From Martinezella tropici (GTDB lineage Bacteria > Pseudomonadota > Alphaproteobacteria > Rhizobiales > Rhizobiaceae): a stretch of 64,000 bases of DNA. The notes under the pieces were generated by a model. It was not told the DNA's origin, did no database searches, and saw only the letters and a list, made by a program, of their open reading frames with translations. A program made the position numbers and the translations under genes. Where the stretch lies: NCBI GenBank assembly GCA_000799755.1, contig JUHI01000022.1, positions 48,713 to 112,712 on the forward strand. The letters are read 5' to 3'. Numbering within the stretch: position 1 is the stretch's first letter; each line of letters starts with the position of its first letter. Positions 7,976-17,142 of this stretch are shown here, one piece after another.

Positions 7976-9148
7976 TCAGGCGTTGCGCAGCTTCTGCCAC
8001 CACTCCTCGTAGAGCTGGAAATTGTCCGGGCGGCAATTCTGCCAGTAGACCTTGCCCGAGAACTTCGCCTTCACATGGTCGGCAAGCTTGGCGACGTCGT
8101 CGGCCTTGTATTCGTCCGAATGGGCCTTGGCGTAGGCAAGGTTGTTGTCCGTCGGCACGAGATAGCCGCGCGCCTTGCCGAGCTCGCAGCCATAGAAGCC
8201 GGCAAGCAGCGCATCGACGAATTTATGGGCGGCCTCGGCCTTGCCGCGCTCCGCTGCGCCCTTGAGCAGAACCGTGTTGTTGCCCCAGCCCTCATAACCT
8301 TCGACGGGTGCGGCATATTCCACCTGAAGCCCGCGCTTGCGGCCTTCATAGACGATCGGCTCCCAGCCGGTCATGGCGTCGACTTCCTCGTTGGCGACCA
8401 ACTGCACGCCCTGTTCCCAACCATTCCAGAAGGTACGGAACTGGCCGTCCTTCTTGTGCTTGATCAGGAATTCCATGACGAGACCGAGCTCGGATTCCGA
8501 AAGGTTGCCCGGCTCCTTGATCGGCTTGTTCTCTGCTTCCTTGAGGTAGATGGCCGTGAAGATGGCGCTATTGATCCAGGCATCCTCCATGGCGACCCGA
8601 CCCTTGAGCTTGGGGTCGAAGATGACGCCGTAGCTGTCGACCTTGCCGAGCTTGTCGGGGCGATAGATGATGGAATCGGCGTTGACGACAGTCGGAATAC
8701 CGTACTGCTTGCCCTCATAGGTCAAGGTCGGGATATCCTTGGCCCATTGCCAGATGCCGGCAAAATTGGAGATCTTGGAAACGTCCCAGGGGGCGATCAG
8801 TCCCTGCTTGGCGAGTTCGCGCTCCGCGCCGCCCTGAAAGCCGCCGACATCGAAGAGATCGTTGGCATTGCCGGCGGCGAGACGTGCGACGACCGGACCG
8901 ACATCGTTGCCGTTGTCGGTGAATTCAGGCGAGACGCCGCTCTGGCGGGCAAACTCCTGCCATTTGTCGCCTATGTCGAGCGTGGCCGTCGCCCAGAATG
9001 CAACGCTTGCATCGTCGGCCATGGCGCGCGTGGCGGAAAGCCCGCCGAAAGAGAGCGCGGCCGCACCCGCACCCATCAGCTTGAGCATGTCACGGCGCTG
9101 CATGTTACTCCTCAAGGCGGAGGAGACGAGATCACTGCTTTTGTTCAT
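7976..9148 (-). CDS. PotD-type periplasmic binding protein, Tat-exported
   Basis: This extracellular solute-binding protein of the spermidine/putrescine class is 390 residues from the ATG at 9148. An upstream in-frame ATG at 9169 has no ribosome site, while GGGAAGGGA precedes 9148. The twin-arginine signal RRDMLKLMGAG is near residue 18, followed by a hydrophobic stretch and a cleavage region at ATRAMADD. It delivers ligand to the two permeases downstream. The family binds polyamines but also many other small ligands. Operon linkage to HyuA/HyuB argues for a hydantoin-like or oxoproline-like ligand. Confidence 0.87.
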   Translation of the reverse strand: MNKSSDLVSSALRSNMQRRDMLKLMGAGAAALSFGGLSATRAMADDASVAFWATATLDIGDKWQEFARQSGVSPEFTDNGNDVGPVVARLAAGNANDLFDVGGFQGGAERELAKQGLIAPWDVSKISNFAGIWQWAKDIPTLTYEGKQYGIPTVVNADSIIYRPDKLGKVDSYGVIFDPKLKGRVAMEDAWINSAIFTAIYLKEAENKPIKEPGNLSESELGLVMEFLIKHKKDGQFRTFWNGWEQGVQLVANEEVDAMTGWEPIVYEGRKRGLQVEYAAPVEGYEGWGNNTVLLKGAAERGKAEAAHKFVDALLAGFYGCELGKARGYLVPTDNNLAYAKAHSDEYKADDVAKLADHVKAKFSGKVYWQNCRPDNFQLYEEWWQKLRNA

Positions 9149-9196
9149 CGTGTCATTCCCTTCCCTCATTTTTCGCTTAATTCAGCTATTCGGGTA

Positions 9197-10294
9197 TTAC
9201 TCATCGCCTCCAGCCAAGGCCGGTATTCCGGAACGATCGATCAGGAGCGCAGCACCCGGCTTCAAACACACGCGCACGCTTTCGCCCGGCAAGGGCGGAA
9301 TTGCGTCCGCGCTAGTCGTTAACACCACACGCTGGCTGTCGGCGAACGCAAGCGTAACGTCATGGCTGAGTCCGCGATAGATGCTTTCGACAACCTTAAG
9401 TTCAATTATTTCGGAGGCCTCTTCGCCTGCCTGGATCAGTTCGACCCGATCGGGGCGGATGGCGACGAGCGCGTCGGGCGGCGGCGCGGCGCCGGAAAAG
9501 CCCGCGCTGACGCGTTGTCCGGCAATCGTCGCGATGGCCTTGTTGCCGGAAACCGAAATAGTCTCAGGCTTCAACAGCGTATCGATGCCGACGAAACGGG
9601 CAACGAAAGCATTGGCCGGAGCCTCGAAGAAGCGCGAGGGCACGTCGATCTGTTCGATCCGCCCCTTGTGCATGACGGCCATGCGATCGGAAAGGCTGAG
9701 TGCCTCGTCCTGATTATGGGTGACGAGAATGAAGGTTGCGCCGGTGCGCTTGTGAAGACGACCGAACTCGTCACGCATCTGCTGGCGCAGCCGCTCGTCA
9801 AGCCCGGTCAGCGGCTCGTCGAGCAGAAGGATGCCGGGTTCCATGACGAGCGCGCGAGCAAGCGCGACGCGCTGACGCTGGCCGCCTGAGAGAAGATTGA
9901 CGTCGCGATCCGCAAAACCGGATAGCTCGACGAGGTCCAATGCACCATCGACCTTGGTCTTCAGCGCCGCGCCCGACAATCCCCGCAGCTTCAGCCCATA
10001 GCCGACATTCTGAGCGACATTCATATGCGGGAACAATCCAAGCGACTGGAAAACCGTATTCACCGGCCGGCGATTGGCCGGAACGGCCGCCATGTCCTTT
10101 CCATCGAAAAGCACACGGCCCGAGGTCGGCTTGTCGAAACCACCGATCAGCTTCAAGAGCGTGCTCTTGCCACAACCGGACGAGCCGAGCAGCGTAAAGA
10201 ACTCCCCTGCCCTGATGTCGAGCGTGACGTCATCGACGGCTCGCGTCGGCCCGTAGCTTCTGACGATATGGTCGAGACCGATCGCTATCGCCAT
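9197..10294 (-). CDS. ABC importer ATPase, PotA type
   Basis: This ATPase is about 365 residues from the ATG at 10294, which lies one base after the hyuA stop; a longer frame to 10345 overlaps hyuA. Walker A is GSSGCGKST, the signature is LSGGQRQR and Walker B is ILLLDEPLTGLD. A C-terminal TOBE-like domain follows (residues about 280-365), as in PotA/MalK importers. It energises the binding-protein/permease set downstream. The one-base spacing indicates coupling with the hydantoinase genes. Confidence 0.9.
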   Translation of the reverse strand: MAIAIGLDHIVRSYGPTRAVDDVTLDIRAGEFFTLLGSSGCGKSTLLKLIGGFDKPTSGRVLFDGKDMAAVPANRRPVNTVFQSLGLFPHMNVAQNVGYGLKLRGLSGAALKTKVDGALDLVELSGFADRDVNLLSGGQRQRVALARALVMEPGILLLDEPLTGLDERLRQQMRDEFGRLHKRTGATFILVTHNQDEALSLSDRMAVMHKGRIEQIDVPSRFFEAPANAFVARFVGIDTLLKPETISVSGNKAIATIAGQRVSAGFSGAAPPPDALVAIRPDRVELIQAGEEASEIIELKVVESIYRGLSHDVTLAFADSQRVVLTTSADAIPPLPGESVRVCLKPGAALLIDRSGIPALAGGDE

Positions 10295-10295
10295 A

Positions 10296-12359
10296 TCAGA
10301 CGCTTCTCCCATCTCGCTCGCGAATGAGCAGCAAGCCTTCCTCACTCACTTCAAGCTCCTGACCGGCGATCACCAACGATGTCGCCGTCGCCTCCTCGAC
10401 GATGAGGGGGCCGGCGATCTTTTCGAAAGGCGGCAGCCGCGTGCGCTCGTAGACGGGGCAGGACACCCATCCGGTCGCCCCGCCGAAATAAACGTCGCGA
10501 TATCCTTTGAAGGCTGTCGCCAGCGAGCGGTCTGCACCAGCGAGTTTCGGGATAGCGATGATCGGGCCGTGGAGCACCGCCTCCAGATGGATCATCGTGA
10601 TCTCCACAGGCGAACCGGGCAGGCTGAACGTATAGGCACGCTCATGCGCGGCATGGAAGCGTTCCGCAAAGCTTTCGGCATCACCCTCCATTTCGAAAAG
10701 AGCGAAGACACCATGTTCCTGCCCGCGATACCGGGCTTCGACACGGCAGGCATAGCGTATCTCGGCTGCGTCGCCTTTGGAGAAGTACTTGACCGCCTCA
10801 CGCTTCAACTCGTCAAAGCGGCGCTTCAGATTGCTGATGGCGTCCGGGTCGAGGGGCGCGAACCACGTGCTGCGGAAATCGGCGCGCGGCTCCGCCGCCA
10901 GCATTCCCCAGGCCGAAAAGATGCCGGGATGCGGGGGGACTACAGTCATCTTCACGCCGAGATCACGCCCGAGGCGTGCGGCAAGCGCCGGACCCGCGCC
11001 TCCGGAAATGACGAAAGCCGCATCACGCGGATCGTGCCCGCGCTGAACCGTCACCAGCTTCAGCGCATTGATCATCGAGGCATGAGCGATTTCGACGATC
11101 GCGAGAGCCGCATCCTCGACCGACAGCCCCATCGGCCCGGCAACCGTGGCGATGGCGGCAGCGGCCCTGGATTTGTCGAGCCGCATCTGGCCGCCGGCAA
11201 AGCTTGCCGGATCGAAAATGCCGAGTGTCAGCAACGCGTCGGAAAGGGTGGGCTTGGTCCCGCCGCGGCCGTAGCAGGCAGGCCCCGGTGTCGAGCCGGC
11301 ACTTTCCGGTCCGACGCAAAGTGCGCCGCGCTCGTCGATGCGGGCAATCGAGCCGCCGCCGGCGCCGATTTCGACGATATCGACCACAGGCACCTGCACC
11401 GGATAGCCGGGCGCGATGCGGGTATGCTCGAGCTTGTATTCGCTATCGAGCGTCGGACTGTCGTCATGGATCAAAGAGCATTTCGCCGTCGTGCCGCCGA
11501 CATCGAGCGACAGCACCTCGGATTCACCAAGCACGGTACCGATGCGCGCAGCACCCGCCACACCGCCGGCTGGTCCGGATTCCACAAGCGTCAGAGGACT
11601 TAACTGCGCCTGATCGAAGGTGGAAATACCGCCATTCGACTGCATGGCATAGTAGGGGCAGGTGAGATCGCGTTCGGTCAACGCACTTTCAAGCCGGGCA
11701 AAATAACGCTTGATGATCGGCTGCACATAGGCATTGAGCACGGCCGTATTGGAGCGCTCATATTCCCGCCACTGACGGGAAACTTCGTGGCTGGCGCAGA
11801 CGGTCACGTCAGGCAAAGCTTCAGCGATCGCTTTGGCGCAGGCAATCTCATGTTCGGGATTGACGTAGCTGTGAAGGAAAATGACGGCCACCGCCTCCAC
11901 CTTGCGAGCGCGGCATTCACGGATGATCGGTTCGAGATCGCCAAGCTCGATCGGTGTCAGCACATGGCCTTTGGCGTCCATGCGCTCGCGCACCTCGAAG
12001 CGCAGGCTGCGCGGCACGAATGGTTCCGGGCTCTTGAACTGGAGATTATAGAGATCCGGGCGATTGCCGCGGCCGATCTCCAGCACGTCACGAAAGCCGG
12101 CGGTGGTGACAAGTGCGGTGCGAACGCCCTTTCGTTCGGTGATCGCGTTGATGACGGTCGTTCCGCCATGGGCGAAAAAGATCACGTCTCGCGTCGAAAG
12201 CCCGTCCTTCTTTTCGGCAAGTTCGATCGCCGTCAGCACGCCTTCGGACTGATCGTGAACGGTCGTGAGGCTCTTGGCGGTAAAGATTTCGCCCGTTCGC
12301 TCGTCATAGCCGACGAGGTCGGTAAAGGTGCCGCCCACATCCGTCGCCAGTCTGATCAT
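10296..12359 (-). CDS. hyuA: Hydantoinase/oxoprolinase family protein, subunit A
   Basis: HyuA is one of two subunits of ATP-dependent N-methylhydantoinase/5-oxoprolinase-type enzymes, which open cyclic amide rings. The product is 687 residues, the normal length. Visible signatures are the N-terminal actin-like phosphate loop DVGGTFTDLVGYD, ERSNTAVLNAYV (near 205), GGTTAKCSLI (near 292) and IVEIGAGGGSIARID (near 330). Its ATG overlaps the hyuB stop. The downstream ABC importer probably supplies its substrate. Exact substrate (hydantoin, oxoproline, N-methylhydantoin, acetone in related carboxylases) cannot be fixed from sequence. Confidence 0.9.
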   Translation of the reverse strand: MIRLATDVGGTFTDLVGYDERTGEIFTAKSLTTVHDQSEGVLTAIELAEKKDGLSTRDVIFFAHGGTTVINAITERKGVRTALVTTAGFRDVLEIGRGNRPDLYNLQFKSPEPFVPRSLRFEVRERMDAKGHVLTPIELGDLEPIIRECRARKVEAVAVIFLHSYVNPEHEIACAKAIAEALPDVTVCASHEVSRQWREYERSNTAVLNAYVQPIIKRYFARLESALTERDLTCPYYAMQSNGGISTFDQAQLSPLTLVESGPAGGVAGAARIGTVLGESEVLSLDVGGTTAKCSLIHDDSPTLDSEYKLEHTRIAPGYPVQVPVVDIVEIGAGGGSIARIDERGALCVGPESAGSTPGPACYGRGGTKPTLSDALLTLGIFDPASFAGGQMRLDKSRAAAAIATVAGPMGLSVEDAALAIVEIAHASMINALKLVTVQRGHDPRDAAFVISGGAGPALAARLGRDLGVKMTVVPPHPGIFSAWGMLAAEPRADFRSTWFAPLDPDAISNLKRRFDELKREAVKYFSKGDAAEIRYACRVEARYRGQEHGVFALFEMEGDAESFAERFHAAHERAYTFSLPGSPVEITMIHLEAVLHGPIIAIPKLAGADRSLATAFKGYRDVYFGGATGWVSCPVYERTRLPPFEKIAGPLIVEEATATSLVIAGQELEVSEEGLLLIRERDGRSV

Positions 12360-14035
12360 CGCGCCATCCCCTCTTCATATCCGTACAGACCGCGCGCCAC
12401 TTCGCTGGTGATATAACCGTCTTCGAGATCACGGCGGACCCGTTCCGGCTCGCGAGCTCGCGGGTCGCCCCAGCCGCCGCCGCCGCCGGTGATGATCCGC
12501 ACCAGATCGCCGCGGTTCAGTCCGATATGCGGCTCGCGGCCGAAATTGCTGACATCACCGCCGTTGTCCTTTACCTGCAGGAGATTGATGCTGCCCGGCT
12601 CGCCGCCTTCGATCCCCCATGGCGGCGTGTCGGTTCGCCCGAAACTGCAATAGGCCGAAGCACCGTCTCCGAGGACCTCATAATCGCGAATGACGCCAAA
12701 GCCGCCGCGACGGCGCCCGGCACCCGATCCACCCTCGACATTGAGCCCATAGCGGCGCACGAGCAAAGGAAAGCGTGCTTCGATCACTTCGACGGAGTAG
12801 TTATAGGTATCGCCATCGGTGAGCGCGATCAGCGCATTGGCGCCATCGCCGTCCCTGCTCGCACCCCAGCCGCCGTGCTGCGGCTCGATATGGATGAATG
12901 GCTGTCCCGCCGCATCCTTACCGGCGATATAGACGACGCATAGGCTCGTATAGGAACCGGCGGAGAAGCGCTCGGGCATCAGCCCGGCAACGGCCTTCCA
13001 GACGAGTTCGGACGCATGCACCGAGCCCTCGTAATACCAGCCGGTCGGAGAGGGCTTCTCCGCGGTGAAAACCGAACCCTTCGGCGCTATGACGGAGAGC
13101 GGCCGGAACCAACCCTCGTTGGAGGGGGCCTGCGGCGCAACCAGCGCCTTGAATATGGTGCGCACGGCCGAGTGCAGCGCGCCCGCCGCACAATTGATCG
13201 GGCCTGCGACCGCTGGCGGGCAACCGGTGAAATCCGCGGTGAGCCGATCTCCGGCGATCGTCACAGCCACCTTGACCTGGATAGAATCGGTAGTGACGCC
13301 ATCACCGTCGATGATATCCGCTGCCTCATAGACACCATCTGGCAATGCAGCGATGGCGGCGCGCGCCTGCTTCTCGCTGACCGACAGGAGGTGGTCGAAT
13401 GCGGCCTCGACGACATCGGTGCCATATTTACGGGCAAGTTCGCCCATGCGGCGCGCGGCAACGCGGACGGTCGCGACTTGAGCCGTGAGATCGCCGATGG
13501 CGACCTCAGGCAACCGGACATTCTCGCGGATGATACGCAGGACTTCGCCTGAAAAGCGGTCGCTGCGCACCACCTTCACACCGGGAAGCCTCAACCCTTC
13601 CTGGAAGACCGAGGTTGCATTGGGCGCAAGCGAACCCGGAACCGAGCCGCCGACATCGAGATAATGGGCTACGTTGATCGCATAGGCCAGTATGCGCCCA
13701 TCGAAGAAGATCGGCTTGACGATGGCAAAATCGCAGGCATGCGTGCCGCCGGAATAGGGGTCGTTCGTCAACAGGATGTCGCCGTCCTGCAGATCATCGC
13801 CATAAAGCGCGATCAGCGATTTGACCTGAGTGCCGAACGTGCCGGTGAACAGGGTAATGCCGTTCATCTGCGCAACAAGCTCGCCTTCGCAAGTGAGAAG
13901 GCCACACGCGAAATCAAGGACCTCATAGATGACCGGGCTCATCGAAGTCCTGGCCATGACCACACCCATCTCGTCGACGGTGGCGGCCAGCTTGCCCTCG
14001 ATAATCTCCTGCGTCACCGGATCGACGACGACCAC
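12356..14035 (-). CDS. hyuB: Hydantoinase/oxoprolinase family protein, subunit B
   Basis: HyuB pairs with HyuA. The 559-residue product shows the typical DPVTQEIIEGKLAATVDEMG start, the LTNDPYSGGTHACD motif near 110, and the Gly-rich end (ITGGGGGWGDPRAREPERV). I start it at the GTG at 14035, which has a good GAGGGGGTAG ribosome site. It is the first gene of the hyuB-hyuA-ABC operon. Its upstream region contains an AT-rich TATAAT element (about 14057) and, some 105 bp upstream of the start, a lux-box-like 20-bp palindrome. Confidence 0.9.
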   Translation of the reverse strand: MVVVDPVTQEIIEGKLAATVDEMGVVMARTSMSPVIYEVLDFACGLLTCEGELVAQMNGITLFTGTFGTQVKSLIALYGDDLQDGDILLTNDPYSGGTHACDFAIVKPIFFDGRILAYAINVAHYLDVGGSVPGSLAPNATSVFQEGLRLPGVKVVRSDRFSGEVLRIIRENVRLPEVAIGDLTAQVATVRVAARRMGELARKYGTDVVEAAFDHLLSVSEKQARAAIAALPDGVYEAADIIDGDGVTTDSIQVKVAVTIAGDRLTADFTGCPPAVAGPINCAAGALHSAVRTIFKALVAPQAPSNEGWFRPLSVIAPKGSVFTAEKPSPTGWYYEGSVHASELVWKAVAGLMPERFSAGSYTSLCVVYIAGKDAAGQPFIHIEPQHGGWGASRDGDGANALIALTDGDTYNYSVEVIEARFPLLVRRYGLNVEGGSGAGRRRGGFGVIRDYEVLGDGASAYCSFGRTDTPPWGIEGGEPGSINLLQVKDNGGDVSNFGREPHIGLNRGDLVRIITGGGGGWGDPRAREPERVRRDLEDGYITSEVARGLYGYEEGMAR

Positions 14036-14130
14036 GAATCTACCCCCTCATTATTATATTCGCACGAGTGCAGATTAGGTGTTTTTTCGGCCGTCGATAG
14101 CCTTCCCGATGGGTGGGCATACATACCAAA

Positions 14131-14150
14131 ACCTACCCGTTCGGGTAGGT
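14131..14150. promoter_or_regulatory. Lux-box-like 20-bp palindrome
   Basis: ACCTACCCGTTCGGGTAGGT has perfect 9-bp arms around TT. It has the same length and the same ACCT...AGGT ends as classical LuxR-family operators. It sits upstream of hyuB and directly at the end of the LuxR-family gene, so it is the best candidate operator for that regulator. As RNA it could also form a hairpin that ends the regulator transcript, though no T-run follows on the minus strand beyond a TTTTGG. Confidence 0.6.
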
Positions 14151-16858
14151 TATCGATTGAGCATGCCCTTTTGGCGCGCTGCCGTCACGGCCGCGGTCCG
14201 CGTCGAGACGTTGAGCTTTCCAAAGATATTGCGCAGATGAAACTTGATCGTATTGTCGGACAGCGCCAGCCTCCGGCCGATTTCCTTGTTGGAAAGCCCT
14301 GAGCTTAGCAGCTCCAGTACCATGCGTTCCCGGCCGGTAAAGACATATGCACCGTCCTCGGCGGCCTGCTCCTGCGCCGGCTCTCCAGTCACCAGCAGAG
14401 ATTGGAGACGCTTTCGCGTGAGATTGGCGACGCTTTGATGATTGGCGAGTGTGCGAAGTTCGTCGAGACCCGTGGAATAGTCGAGATGAAGCAGCGCGCG
14501 GTAATCGCCAAGCGGCATCGTCAACACGAGATCGGAAAGGCGCGCGGCGGCAAGATCCGCACGACCTTCCGCCAGGAGGATCGCCATTTCGATGAGCGTA
14601 AGCTCGATCGTGCGCGGGACATGCGGCCGCTGCGCCTGTCGCGTCCTGAACTGATCGAAGACTTCGCGTGCCTTGGCCTTCTCGCCAAGGGCCAGGTAGG
14701 CGCGCGTCCAGAAGATCGCCGGCGTCGCCCCCCTCAAGTGGATAGCGAGCGTATTGGCGCGGTCCGAGACGATGGCCTGCATGCCGAAACCGCTGGCCTC
14801 CGCATGTCGGATTGCCTGATCGAGATCACCCGACCCCATGAGCAGCATGGCGCGCTCGCCATCGATCAACCGCGTCAGCCGATCGAAGCCGCGACGGCGC
14901 GCCACGGCGCGAATGCGATCCATGGCCGCATGGGCGGCGAGCAAATCCTCGCGCATGCGCAAGACGCGCTGTTCGGCCATGAAGCCCGCGGCCAGAAGAT
15001 CGAACCAGGTGTCATGAAGTTCGAGATGCGGCAGCGCCCATTTGAGGATTTCGGCGGCGACATCGACCTCGCCGCGCATCGACAGGACTTCAGCCTTTAG
15101 AACCTGGCCGACAGCGTCGAAATCGCTGCCAGAGCCGATATTGGCCTGGGCTTCGCTGATCAGCTCTTCGTAGGAGGAAAGCGCGCTGGCGCAATCGCCC
15201 GAAAGAAAAAACGCCTGACCGACATGGGTATAGAGGTGCATCGCGCCAAAATCGGCACCACCGTCACGAAAGGCGCGCGTGGCCTGATGACCATAGTGCA
15301 ATGCCCGGTCGAGCTCGCTCCGGATCAGGAAATTGTAGGAAAGCATGTTGAGCGCCAGCGCCCGGTGAATGAGCTCCATCCCATCAGGCTGCCGCAAATC
15401 GTCCTCAAGCGCGGAAAGATCGGCAGAGCTGGCCCAATGATCCGTATAAAGCGCCAGCAGGATGCGTACGACACGCAGATCCTTTGCCAGGATCGCGTCA
15501 CCCGCAGCAGCCCGCTCGGCAATGACGAGATAGTGATTGGCGGCAGCAAGCTGCGCCGCCTTGGCGTTGAAAATCGAAAGCCCGAGGGTCACAAGCGGAA
15601 AGCGAACCAGATCGATTTCCGACGCCCGCGCGCTCAAGGCCTGGAAGAGCGTCGCGCCACCGCGGGTCGTGGCGTAGATGCGCCGCCAGCCGCCGGCAGT
15701 TTCGACGATGCGTGCGGCAAGATTGGCATCGCCCGCCAAGAGCGCATGATGAACCGCGCGATCGACATCGCCCTGTGCCTCGAACCAGTGCGCCGCGCGA
15801 TTGAGTGCGAGATTGGCATCGACGCCCCTGCGACTGGCGGTCTTCTTCAGGAATTCGTTGAAGACCGGGTGAAACCGCATCCAGTTACCCGGGCCGGCGA
15901 GCAAGGTGACCGGAAGCGCGTATTCGGCCAGCCTCTCGCTAAGATCGGCATGTTCTCTGCCGCCCAGAACCGCTTCGAGCAGCGAATGATTGAAAGCCGG
16001 CAGAGCGGCCGTCTCGATGAGAAACTGGCGTATATCTTCGGGCAGATGTTCAAACACCTGCTCCGACAGATAGGAACCCATGTCCGCGCCGCCGCCGTCG
16101 AAGGAGGCCAGAATGCTATCGCTTTCCTCCGATTCCGAGACCAGCAGGCTCACCATCTGCAGCGCCACCGCCCAACCCTCGGTCCGGCGGTTGAAAGAAC
16201 CGACCTGCGCCTCGGTCAGATGCGCGCCCTTGCCGGCGAAAAGCTCCCCCGCTTCGGCATCGGTGAAGCCAAGTTCGGCGACGCCGAACTGCTTGAACTC
16301 GCCGCGCAGCCGCAGTGCCGAAAGCGGAAAGCGCGGCGGGCTGCGACTGATGAGCACCAGCCTGACATGTTCGAGCGAGAGATCGGCGAGGATCTTCGCC
16401 ATCAGCGCCTCGGTCGCGTCCGTCTGGGCGAAATGGTAATCGTCGAGAAAGACGACGAGCGGCCCTTCGATCTTGCGCAGGCGTGTCGCCAGCACCGAAA
16501 GCAGGGCTGTCGCAGACAGGCTGCCGGCATCGGCGCCATCTTCTTTCAGCCACGTCTGCAACGCATCGATCAGCGCAAGGAGGAAAGCTTCCTGATTGGT
16601 ATGTTCGGCATCGAGCGACACCCAGCAGAGCTTGACGCCGTCCTCCTTCAGCAATTCGTACCATTGAACGGCCAGCGAGGTCTTGCCGTAGCCGGCCGGC
16701 GCGACAATGGTCGTCAAACGGCGCAGCCCGGCCCGCCGAAGCTGCCGCAACAGGTCGCTACGTTTGATTGTTTGCTGCCCGCTGGACGGGGGAGCAAATC
16801 GATTCTGTCCACTCATGGCGCGGGATGATGCTGTCTTGGCAGCCAGTTTGCAACCCAC
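14150..16858 (-). CDS. MalT-like LuxR-family regulator (STAND ATPase)
   Basis: This very large LuxR regulator (902 residues from GTG 16858; an internal ATG at 16816 is an alternative and neither has a strong ribosome site) has the MalT/AlkS layout. An N-terminal STAND NTPase carries Walker A APAGYGKTS (near 57) and Walker B VVFLDDYHF (near 135). A long TPR-like helical region follows. The C-terminal LuxR HTH (LTGRERMVLELLSSGLSNKE, then LSDNTIKFHLRNIF) ends the protein. Such proteins are ATP-dependent activators triggered by a small ligand. It is immediately upstream of, and collinear with, the hyuBA-ABC operon, which it probably activates. A GCAAACGTTTTC element lies just before its start. 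Confidence 0.87.
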   Translation of the reverse strand: MGCKLAAKTASSRAMSGQNRFAPPSSGQQTIKRSDLLRQLRRAGLRRLTTIVAPAGYGKTSLAVQWYELLKEDGVKLCWVSLDAEHTNQEAFLLALIDALQTWLKEDGADAGSLSATALLSVLATRLRKIEGPLVVFLDDYHFAQTDATEALMAKILADLSLEHVRLVLISRSPPRFPLSALRLRGEFKQFGVAELGFTDAEAGELFAGKGAHLTEAQVGSFNRRTEGWAVALQMVSLLVSESEESDSILASFDGGGADMGSYLSEQVFEHLPEDIRQFLIETAALPAFNHSLLEAVLGGREHADLSERLAEYALPVTLLAGPGNWMRFHPVFNEFLKKTASRRGVDANLALNRAAHWFEAQGDVDRAVHHALLAGDANLAARIVETAGGWRRIYATTRGGATLFQALSARASEIDLVRFPLVTLGLSIFNAKAAQLAAANHYLVIAERAAAGDAILAKDLRVVRILLALYTDHWASSADLSALEDDLRQPDGMELIHRALALNMLSYNFLIRSELDRALHYGHQATRAFRDGGADFGAMHLYTHVGQAFFLSGDCASALSSYEELISEAQANIGSGSDFDAVGQVLKAEVLSMRGEVDVAAEILKWALPHLELHDTWFDLLAAGFMAEQRVLRMREDLLAAHAAMDRIRAVARRRGFDRLTRLIDGERAMLLMGSGDLDQAIRHAEASGFGMQAIVSDRANTLAIHLRGATPAIFWTRAYLALGEKAKAREVFDQFRTRQAQRPHVPRTIELTLIEMAILLAEGRADLAAARLSDLVLTMPLGDYRALLHLDYSTGLDELRTLANHQSVANLTRKRLQSLLVTGEPAQEQAAEDGAYVFTGRERMVLELLSSGLSNKEIGRRLALSDNTIKFHLRNIFGKLNVSTRTAAVTAARQKGMLNR

Positions 16859-17142
16859 GCGAAAACGTTTGCAAGGCTGGTTTTTGTCATTATCCGAAAT
16901 ATCGATCTATACATTTTTAGATTGAATTTTTACGAAGATACCACAAAAGGCCGAAGCTAGCCCGGCAAAATGACGTGCCGGTTTCATCATGTAATGAATG
17001 CGCTTCGGCGGACAAAATTTCGCCATTTCCAGCCATAAACGGTCCGTTAGGGATTTGTTGACCATAATTGGACGGTATAGCGATGCCGCGGACGCGGCGC
17101 CTCTGATTTCTGTGTCTCTTAGCAAGGGCGAAAGTCGTATCC

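Noticed and set aside
15224..16828. A 534-codon plus-strand frame
   Set aside because: It is antisense to the MalT-like regulator, whose ATPase and HTH motifs are unambiguous.
16859..16872. GCGAAAACGTTTGC, resembling a LacI-family operator, before the MalT-like gene
   Set aside because: The core AAACGTTT palindrome is short, no LacI-type regulator is nearby, and such matches are common.
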